In this document: one piece after another, positions 30,048 through 36,718 of the stretch
Numbering within the stretch: position 1 is the stretch's first letter
Layout: the number at the start of each line of letters is the position of its first letter
Source: Chara braunii
Lineage: Eukaryota; Streptophyta; Charophyceae; Charales; Characeae
NCBI GenBank assembly: GCA_003427395.1
Contig: BFEA01000535.1
Span: 349,696 to 386,413, forward strand
Reading direction: 5' to 3'
Length of the DNA stretch: 36,718 bases
Notes under the pieces: generated by a model
What the model saw: only the letters and a program-made list of their open reading frames with translations
What the model was told of the DNA's origin: nothing
The model's database searches: none
Position numbers and translations under genes: made by a program

Positions 30048-31279
30048 GGAGCAGTGCCTGAAGTGCTGGCCACGTTGCTACCAACGGGATGCGAGAATCC
30101 TACCGCCTGCCCCATCGTAGGCGGGATCTTGTCGGTCACCTTCTTGTTACGACACTTAAACTGATTATGGCCATATTGGCCACAACGAATGCAAGCCTGT
30201 CGTGTGTACCGATCTCTCCACACGTCCTCTGAGAGACCCGCCTTCTCCCATGGGGGAGCGTTAGGGTCAACTTGACTCCTTGACCGGGAGCCTCCGCGGC
30301 GTTGACCGGTCGCCTTACCTTTCTGAGCTACGACAGCGACTACTCCACCCTCTGAAGCTTCTGCGCTGCCAGCCTCTGAACCTTCTCCTTCCTGGAAGTT
30401 GTTGTCTAGCTCGATAGTAGAACCATCGTTATCGACAAACATTAAGCGACCCTTCGCCTTCCAGTTGGGAGGCAGTGTCTTCTTCCTACCATCCGTAGTG
30501 GGTGCATGTCCATGCCCTATCTTCGCCTCAAGGTCTAGGGCCATCTTGCTAAACGAAGGAAAGTTGTGCATATTGATGTTGGCCTAACTTGCCAACTGGT
30601 TCCTGAGAGGCAAAGAGAAGCATCTCAGGTACGAGGTAAGTAAAACCTGGGGGTCATAGCGCACCCCTGGGACACAGATCAGACGCTCAACAGCGTCGGT
30701 GGCTTCCCTTACTGACTTAAACTGCCGTGTGTGCAGCGTCAGGATCGCGTCAGTGGCCCTTTGGGCCTCCTGAGGATCATGCCACCTTTCCTCCACCATC
30801 TTCAGGAAGTCCTCCAATTTCTGGGTGGCCGCCCAAGCGCGGAAGTCATGACCATACCCTTGGAGCTGCACTAAACCACTCAACCATTTTGCTGCACTAC
30901 CCTCTAGGTAAGACGCAGCCACAAGCACTTCTTCGTGCGGCAAGGTAAGTTTACACCTGACATAGACTAGCACTGCCCTCAACCACGTGTCGAGGTCTTC
31001 ACCTCTCTTATCCCCTGTGAAGGGTTTCGGAGCGGCGATGGCCGTCTTTGGAACCCATTGTGTATGTCCCGGTCCCTGCATCACTCCGGGCTTTGGACCC
31101 TGTGACACAGGTTGTTGTGCTAGCTGTTGGGGCTGTATGCCCTGCGGCTGCACAGGCTGCGAGACAACAGGCTGCGTGGTGACCGCAACCTGCAACGGAG
31201 ATTGGGTGTACACTGTCTTTACAGGAACCTGCAAACTAGTCCCTGCTGATACCCCTCTTGAAAGCGGCATGCCCATCTG

Positions 31280-31564
31280 CCATTTCGTCAAAATGGACAT
31301 CTTTTATTTTTTGAACGAAATTGAAACTGAGTTTTTTTGCCTAAAACTCGTCAAACTTTGTTGTTCCTGAGGGTCCAGCGTTTTACAAACGTTGGGTCCT
31401 CCCTGGAGGTACCTGGTCTCAAGCTAGGTCCATGTACAGCCAGGGGGTCCAGCGTTTGTAAAACGCTGGTTCGTCAGGAACAACAAATTTCGACAAGTTT
31501 TCGGCCAAAAAACTCAGTTTCAATTTCGTTCAAAAAATAAAAAATGTCCATTTTGACGAAATGG
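31280..31564. mobile_element. 285-bp inverted-repeat element (MITE-like) in gag of C
   Basis: The two ends are long imperfect inverted repeats of about 105-115 bp: CCATTTCGTCAAAATGGACA at 31280 pairs with the reverse complement ending at 31564, and similarity continues through AACGAAATTGAAACTGAG to TTGTTGTTCCTGA. The central part has a further AACGTTGG/CCAGCG-type inverted pair. The element lacks coding capacity and breaks a reading frame that is continuous in element A, so it is an insertion. No unambiguous target duplication is visible, so I cannot assign a superfamily. Confidence 0.82.
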
Positions 31565-32271
31565 TCGTTGGGAAACGATCGCTACCGATGATGGGGCTAC
31601 ATATGGGGATACCCCAGTCACTGGTGGGACATAAGGAGGAGGATGTACAACGGGCCAGGCACCCGGTCCAGACATTGGCGACGTTGCTGGCGCTCGCCCA
31701 ACCAATAGGGCCAGACTTTGCTGGATGTCCTGAAGGATGGTTGTTTGCTGGTCCTGCATCTCCACTACATTCAGCAGGACAAACCGGATAATTCTCACAT
31801 CATCCTTTATGTGCGTTAGGTCCATCTCCTCTAACTCACTAACGTCCGCTTCTCTCCGCTGCATCCTGGCTCTTCTTCTAATCATTCTTTCCTTCTCCGC
31901 TTTTATCTGTCCTAATGCATGTTGTAGTTGTGCCTCTTTTAGAGCTGCCTCCTGTATGGCGATCTCATCGGAGGTCAACACCAATGGCTGGCTCGCCATT
32001 ACGCCAGTGGACTGACTCTGGGTCTGCGCGACCGTTGACCCGACAGACCTTGAACTACCGGCCTGAGAGGACTGTTGTGCTGAGGTGGCCATGGCTTCTG
32101 AAGCTGCTGCTTCACTCACAAGTGCCCTGCTAGCCTCTGCTGCTGCTGCCTCTCCCTAAGCTGGCGGAACAGATGTCTGTCGCCCTCTGGTCCTAATGCC
32201 AAGTGGGCTACTGGGCACCTTGCCGATCGCAAGATCCGGTCGTCCGGTTGTTGTTCCTCCCTATCGCTCAT

Positions 32272-33484
32272 AAGCTATAGCACTGTACACAATCGACACT
32301 AATGCACTCTAGATGCCTACCGCAGCGTAGTGCACAGACCAACTAATTAGGTGGTTGCTATTTTGGAACAGATATCACTTGAGGTCAACAGGTAAGTCAG
32401 ATTCCTACAAACGAAACTATTTTTAGTTTGACTAGTCCGCAAACAGAAACACCATGAACAAGAAGCAGTTCTAACTAATGCTGTCTGTCAGATGTCAATG
32501 GCTGTACACCTAACTAATCAAAACATAAAAATAGAATCATTTGTGTGGATAGGACAGCATGGAATTTTCTCGAACTTATCACCTGGAATCAACCCCTCCC
32601 TTAGTTCCTCTGAGTATCACTTGACATCAGCGTCCCTGAGCAATCTGGAGAGCGTCACGTGTCTAAAGGTGTGTTCGGCCCACCCCTGTGGCCCGAGTAG
32701 CTGCTGAGCTGGCCAGCCCTGCACTGGATTATCCTCACGTGCAGCGAGCCTTACAACCATTGGCTGGTCCAAAGGCAATTTAACGTCCGCCCCCAAGTGA
32801 CTCCAGGAATTCTTTTACGTCGCAGCCGGACGGCGATCACAGCCAATGGTTCCCCTTCCAGTGCTTATTTAAAGACGCCCGGTCTCGTCTCCCGTAAGGG
32901 CTGGCCTGCCCTTCAGTACCCATCTAACAGCACAGCAAGCCGAACAAAGGACAAGCAGCAAAGCATGCGTGCTCTACTCCTTGTAGGTTGGCATGGTGAC
33001 CGTGACCCAGTGCTTCGTCCAGGGCCCTTCAGAAAGTTGTGCCCATCTTCTCCCAAATGCTCCACGTGAACATTGCCGACTCTCAAGGTTGAGCGCACTC
33101 GACACCTCACAATGAGAGGACTCTCAAGAAGGAACACACAACCTCACGGTAAGAAGTGTTGGAGAGGGTAGATAAGGTTAAGAGCAACGTACCTCAAACA
33201 ACTGCCCCCAACCACAGAGATAATCTCACCAGATGACCTTATGGCGATTGCGATGACCCGTCACTGCATCGGCACAACCAGCATTAGATAGTTCTCATCA
33301 CACTGTCCAGACCACATTACCCCCANGTAGCCTTCCTGGCGATCCCCTCACCTCCTGGGTCGCCTATACACTCGTCTCCACCCTCCTCACTACACACCAC
33401 TTACGGCCAAACTCGCCAAGCAGACCGCATGTACGAACCGCATAAGGCAGAAGACAAGCGCCAGATGAGCGCAATCGTACCACA
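32272..33484 (-). other. element C 5' leader
   Basis: 1.2 kb from PBS to gag ATG, partly conserved with the leader of A (GTGTCTAAAGGTGTG; GGTTGGCATGGTGACCGTGA; GAGAGGACTCTCAAG). A single N lies at 33326. No gene seen. Confidence 0.6.
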
Positions 33485-33496
33485 GCTCCGATACCA
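33485..33496 (-). other. primer binding site, element C
   Basis: The minus strand reads TGGTATCGGAGC, 3 nt inside the 5' LTR; identical to the sites of A and B. Confidence 0.87.
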
Positions 33497-33499
33497 AAT

Positions 33500-34248
33500 T
33501 GCAAGGAAGATGAGCAATAGCAAACTTCAGCAATCAAACAGCATCATACATATGAGTCCAGATAGTTGTGACCTCGAACCAACAGCAGAATTGCATCACG
33601 AGATTCACCAAATAAGAACACACCAAGAGTTCATAATCACTCGCTTCCAGCACCAGGTATGTCTCTCGCCTTACTCACAACCTCGTTCCCCAACACACAG
33701 ATGCCACTTGCACCCAAGGACCACCCTGCGCCCCCAGCTTACAACAGCGCAGCGCAGCTATGGCTGCCTGCTCCTTCCCTGCTCGCCCGTGAGCTCGTAG
33801 GCGCCAGCCAGCAAATAGCGCAACAGCGCTTGCGCAGCATGCAGCCAGCACCCGAATACCGAATGAGTACGCAGGCCCTTTGCTATATTGAAGTGGCCTG
33901 CCTGCGTCCAGTCCCAGGAAGCTTCCAGTAGGCCCCAGTAGCCTGAGGCCCAGTACGATCGAGAACAAGCCTGGGGCCTGCGGTAGTTGCATGTGCCCAA
34001 CTGCCTTTGGCATGTGTGTGGCCCAGTACCCGTATCCAGCCCAGGGCCTGCTTTCCATTCATTCACACAGGCGGCCCAGGGCCTGGGTTTCCTCAACCAA
34101 CTGGCACTGCACAACTGCCTGAATTTCCTTAGTTGCGCAGAGGCCGAAATAAGGCCCTGAAGGCCTCGTCGAGCCTGCCTTCACTTAGGGCGGGCGACGG
34201 GCTGTAAAAGAGGGGCCGAAAGGGGCTCATAGAGGCAGTGGCCTCGCA
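33500..34248 (-). repeat. 5' LTR of element C (749 bp)
   Basis: Aligns to 25317-26234 from TGCAAGGAAGA to the CA end, lacking about 170 bp of the other copy. Followed by the target duplicate GAAA at 34249-34252. Confidence 0.94.
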
Positions 34249-34252
34249 GAAA

Positions 34253-34679
34253 CAAAAGAAGGAATGGAAAAAAATAAAAATAAATAATACTGTTACTTTG
34301 CAAGGACGATTAGTATCTGTGTGTGTGTGTGTTACATTTTTATTGCGTGGCCTCTGTGACCGTGTCGCAACATGTTGCGTCATGAATTGCGCTGCAAAAC
34401 AACACCATGGAAGGAGTCACACCGTATCCTTGGGGTTCATGCAACGCAAGATGATGGACGAAGGATAAATACAATACCAAGGTTTCACCACCATTCCACA
34501 TCCAACATGCACAGGTGTTCAGGTTACGAAAACAACACACAAACCATGATATTACCGACCTTTACACAAAACAGCACTCATGGGCAGGCAAACAACACTC
34601 AGCAAGAAAAGAACAACAGCCCGGCAACAAGACACCAAGGCAGACAAAAAAACAAACAGCAAAAAAAACAAAACAAAAT
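34253..34679. other. AT-rich region without genes
   Basis: A/T-rich right flank of element C, with a short (GT)n run at 34318-34331 and AC/AAC-rich words toward 34600-34679. No coding signal recognised. Confidence 0.5.
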
Positions 34680-34735
34680 AGATTGTTTCATCGGAGTTGC
34701 ACCGACTCATCAGGAGGCTGAACCCTTGACAATCT
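34680..34735 (-). ncRNA. hammerhead ribozyme motif (type III), copy 2
   Basis: On the minus strand: GUC (34730-34728), stem I AAGG/CCUC closing a 6-nt loop, the invariant CUGAUGA (34713-34707), stem II GUCGG/CCGAU with loop UGCAACU, and the invariant GAAA (34689-34686). Stem III pairs AGAUUGU with ACAAUCU: seven base pairs at the open end. Predicted self-cleavage is after the C of GUC, between 34728 and 34727. All core nucleotides fit the hammerhead consensus. The single A-C mismatch at the base of stem I may weaken it. Type III topology is that of plant retrozymes and viroid-like RNAs. Related to the motif at 36511-36559. Confidence 0.8.
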
Positions 34736-34789
34736 GTGGAATCACCGTATTTGATGGTTTGGGTCATGCACCCTTTGACCCTTGTTGAA

Positions 34790-35270
34790 GGCAGACTGTC
34801 CCCAAGAGGAACATAGCAGCGGGCAGCAACCCTGTGAAGCACCAGGCAACACAGTAGAGGCAACACAGCTGCACAACACCAAAAACGACTACAAGGAACG
34901 ACATGGCATGCAGCGCGGCAGCCGTGTAGTGAAGCACAAGGCAACACAAGCAAGGCAACAACACTGCAGGAGACAGCAGGGCGAGTGAACCAGCAGCTGG
35001 ACAACCGTGGAGCGGAGCACAAGGCACCAGCAACAAGGCAACCAACCTACAGGGCACACAAGCGGCAAGCGCGGAAGGCACGGCCAACGGATGAGCAACA
35101 CAGCAGCAGAGCAGCGAAGCACAAGGCAACACCAACAACACGGCCACACCACACAGGGAACATATCAACCTGCAAAGAACCACACGTGAAGCAAGCAGGA
35201 CAGGCAACAAGGCAGCGGCGGAGCGCAGATGAGGACGTCCACACATCCAACACGGAGCAAAGCAGCACGT
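34790..35270. repeat. AC/AG-rich imperfect repeat, about 70-100 bp period
   Basis: The word GAAGCACAAGGCAACAC recurs in variant form at about 34837, 34931, 35013, 35116 and 35188. Between the copies the sequence is rich in CAACA and GCAGC. The minus-strand frames over it (Leu/Cys/Val-rich, e.g. 35246-34764) are products of this composition and show no domain. Confidence 0.6.
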
Positions 35271-35895
35271 GACCTACTCACATCACGATTGTACCCCACA
35301 AACTGTTGGTTCCCACCACCCACTGAGCCAGGGAATCACTTCGACGAACATCCGTTGTCGGGACAGAAACCCTGACAAGGGTATCTGCCCTGTATTTTCA
35401 ATGTCGGACGAAGTTCGAGTTTTGATATAAGTTTGTGGAATTGGTCTGACAAAATAAGCATGCTATTGGATTATTCCAACTCGTCCGCAGGATCACGACT
35501 AGATCGCAGAGATGTGCGACCGTAGAAAGATTAAAGTTAGACCTATCCTACCTATAATGGTGTCGCACGGCTGTATAGCCGCGCGATTCAGGGCCTAAGT
35601 GGGCTAAAAACAGGGATGTGCCGGGTATAGGGCCACAATGCAGGAGGTGTAGGAAGCTTTTGTTTTTTTTAGGGCCGCGGGGTCTGACTTCGAGCCTGGG
35701 GGCCGATAGGCAAATGCCAAGGCTTACCTGGTTCGATGGCCGACCAAGCCGCGGTCACGCGGCTAACCAGTATGGGTAGGCCACGGGCGGGTAAGCCGGC
35801 AGGCCACAGGCAGAGAGCCCTGCTCGGCCATAACCGGGGCAGGCCTGCTAGGCCACATACGGGCGGAGCCTGCAAGGCCGCACGCAGGGAAATCA
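35271..35895. other. unassigned region with GC-rich right half
   Basis: No gene recognised. A stem-loop with one bulge occurs at about 35352-35380 (TTGTCGGG / CCCTGACAA). From 35640 the sequence is rich in AGGCC/GGCCGC words. Confidence 0.45.
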
Positions 35896-35960
35896 CCTAG
35901 GCTAGCTCTTCATATTGAATACTTGCTCTTGTTTAGTGTGAAACAGGAGCTAGCCTAGTA
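35896..35960. repeat. 65-bp inverted-repeat unit flanked by 8-bp direct repeats
   Basis: CTAGGCTAGCTC (35897-35908) and GAGCTAGCCTAG (35947-35958) are perfect 12-bp inverted repeats. The unit is bounded by GGAAATCA at 35888-35895 and 35961-35968. An 8-bp direct repeat is typical of hAT-type target duplication, so this may be a tiny MITE. The right arm overlaps the A-box described in the next entry, so the two readings compete. Confidence 0.5.
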
Positions 35961-36208
35961 GGAAATCATGCCAAAATGATACTATGCTGATACCGGGATC
36001 GAATCCGACAAGCCCTATTGGGGGCAGCTCCTTTTGGAGCTGCTATTTTTTAGCAAGGCGCGGTTGATCTCGACCGCACGATCGCAAAGATCGCACTCTG
36101 ATTGCATGGCCCCAGTGCAAGGATGACAAGCATAAATCAAAAGTAATAAAAATAAAAATAAAAATAAATAAAAAAATAAAAATAAAAAAAATAACAAAAG
36201 AAAGAAAA
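35944..36208 (+). repeat. SINE-like unit with Pol III A and B boxes
   Basis: TAGCCTAGTAGG (35951-35962) fits the A-box consensus TRGCNNAGYNGG. GGATCGAATCC (35996-36006) fits the B-box GGTTCGANTCC except one base. The spacing (45 nt start to start) is that of tRNA genes. The D- and T-stems do not pair well, so it is not a working tRNA. A perfect hairpin (GCAGCTCC/GGAGCTGC, 36024-36043) and T6 (36046-36051) follow, which could end a Pol III transcript. An A-rich tail of AAATA-type units runs to about 36208. tRNA-like head, body and A-rich tail is the plan of a tRNA-derived SINE. Confidence 0.5.
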
Positions 36209-36217
36209 GCCAAAAAC

Positions 36218-36676
36218 GGCGCCACTTGGCGCCAGAAGATGTGCCCAAGGGCACATAGTGATAACCGTTGGCATAAGCCAACGGCAGTGCCAGATGGCGC
36301 TTTGACATGTAGACTGGGGACTATAGTCCCCAAGGAAAACAGCAGGCGCCGTTGGAAAAACGGGCTGCTGTTCTTAGAAAGAGTTCGTTTTTTTTCCTGT
36401 TAGATTTTCTTTTAGATTTTTTTTAGATTCTTTATTTTATCTTTCTTTCTTTCCTCTCACTAAGGGCTACCAAAAATGCCTGTTCGTCAAAAACGAACGG
36501 GCAGTGGAGACTGTTTCGTCGGAGCTTCACCGAATCATCAGAAGGTTGGACCTCGACAAAAAGCCCCTGCGCCTGAACCCGACGCCAATAGCGTCTAGGT
36601 TCAGGTATAGGGAGAGAGGGCTGAGGACTGTAGTCCTCAACATGTTTCAGAGGGCGCCCGTTTTCAACGGGCAGCC

Positions 36677-36677
<1 letters not shown>
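36218..36677. other. dense array of hairpins
   Basis: Successive stems: GGCGCC (36218-36233, loop ACTT), TGTGCC/GGCACA (36240-36255), CCGTTGGC/GCCAACGG (36265-36284, loop ATAA), AGTGCC/GGCGCT (36286-36301), TGGGGAC/GTCCCCA (36315-36332, loop TATA), CAGCA/TGCTG with inner pairing (36340-36370), an 11-bp stem with one G-T pair (36477-36503), the ribozyme, GAGGAC/GTCCTC (about 36622-36638), and GCCCGTT/AACGGGC (36656-36672). A T-rich gap lies at 36385-36460. So many near-perfect stems argue for a structured RNA or a repeat family, not chance. Confidence 0.65.
36511..36559 (-). ncRNA. hammerhead ribozyme motif (type III), copy 1
   Basis: On the minus strand: GUC (36557-36555), stem I GAGG/CCUU with loop UCCAA, CUGAUGA (36541-36535), stem II UCGG/CCGA (plus a U-C mismatch at its base) with loop UGAAGCU, GAAA (36517-36514), and a short stem III (A-U, C-G, A-U, G-U). 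Predicted cleavage is after GUC, between 36555 and 36554. The core is complete. Stem III is short, as in dimer-acting hammerheads of plant retrozymes. It lies inside the hairpin array. Confidence 0.75.

Positions 36678-36718
<41 letters not shown>
36678..36718. repeat. terminal poly-T run at window end
   Basis: At least 41 T after the last hairpin, running to the window edge. It may mark a contig end or the tail of a retroposed unit. Confidence 0.9.

Larger units (their letters stand above)
30026..32271 (-). pseudogene. element C gag, interrupted by an inverted-repeat insertion
   Basis: ATG at 32271 starts MSDREEQQPDDRILRSARC, clearly related to the N-terminus of A. After 51 codons it hits TGA (32118-32116); homologous sequence goes on in another frame (SEAAASEAMATSAQQ). 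The coiled-coil part (LKEAQLQHALGQIKAEKERM) and Pro-rich linker follow. A 285-bp element (31280-31564) splits the gene. Then come the capsid-like region (KPFTGDKRGEDLDTWLRAV, WLSGLVQLQGYGHDFRAWA) and, after a TAG at 30586-30584, the zinc knuckle CIRCGQYGHNQFKC. It ends GNTSGQ-stop. Without the insertion the gene would be about 650 codons, close to that of A. Confidence 0.88.
25317..34248 (-). mobile_element. Ty3/gypsy LTR retrotransposon C, complete
   Basis: Same family as element A by protein, leader and LTR similarity. Order on the minus strand: 5' LTR (34248-33500), PBS, leader, gag (32271), protease, RT, RNase H, integrase, chromodomain-like tail (26272), PPT and 3' LTR (26234-25317). Apparent target duplication of 4 bp, GAAA at 25313-25316 and 34249-34252. 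Gag is interrupted by an inverted-repeat element. Pol has one clear frameshift and several stops, so it is non-autonomous. Confidence 0.96.

Noticed and set aside
34764-35246. 160-codon minus-strand frame rich in Leu, Cys and Val, like a membrane protein
   Set aside because: Produced by the AC-rich repeat; several frames are open at once and the product is repetitive.
35944-36016. A functional tRNA gene
   Set aside because: A and B boxes are present, but the acceptor, D and T stems do not pair and no anticodon stem fits the standard layout.
1-36718. CRISPR arrays, bacterial operons, rRNA genes
   Set aside because: No regular spacer array, no Shine-Dalgarno-led operons and no rRNA sequence were recognised; the content is eukaryotic transposons.

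Overview
The window is eukaryotic, from a large, repeat-rich, plant-like nuclear genome. I found no intact host gene. Nearly everything recognisable is LTR retrotransposon of the Ty3/gypsy type (gag with a CX2CX4HX4C knuckle, then protease, reverse transcriptase, RNase H, integrase and a chromodomain-like C-terminus). Primer sites near-complementary to plant initiator tRNA-Met and the style of the polyproteins point to a streptophyte. I suspect a charophyte alga such as Chara, but that is an impression and not shown by the sequence.

Layout. (1) 1-7967: element A, minus strand. Its 3' LTR is cut by the window start; its gag-pol is broken by stops and frameshifts. (2) 7968-11224: AT-rich DNA, a (TCAA)n tract, hairpins and GC-rich sequence whose right end is probably the 5' LTR of element D. 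(3) 11225-15409: element D, plus strand, with PBS, (GATT)n tract, short tandem repeats, gag, protease and half a reverse transcriptase, then truncated. (4) 15624-25164: element B, minus strand, complete with two LTRs of about 1.35 kb and an apparent 4-bp target duplication (ATTA). It is fairly young by LTR similarity but has several nonsense codons and three single-base-scale frameshifts. (5) 25317-34248: element C, minus strand, complete, same family as A, apparent target duplication GAAA, with a 285-bp inverted-repeat element inserted in gag. (6) 34249-36718: a non-LTR accessory stretch with two hammerhead ribozyme motifs on the minus strand, an AC-rich imperfect repeat between them, a Pol III promoter-like (SINE-like) unit and a dense run of perfect hairpins ending in poly-T.

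How the pieces work. A and C share one gag-pol plan: gag ends at a UAG, and pol is in the -1 frame across an in-phase GGGAAAC slippery heptamer 12 nt before that stop, conserved in two diverged copies. B instead carries pol in the gag frame. D has kept its gag frame over about 1.5 kb despite seven stops, each one transition away from a Gln, Arg or Trp codon, which suggests decay by deamination of methylated cytosine. B and C are inserted only 152 bp apart.

The most unusual part is the pair of near-canonical type III hammerhead ribozymes (about 34.70 and 36.54 kb), 1.83 kb apart in the same orientation in hairpin-rich DNA. This recalls plant retrozymes, but the spacing is larger than usual and no standard PBS or PPT is evident. 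Several single- and multi-N positions are assembly joins; two are flanked by exact duplications that are probably artefacts.
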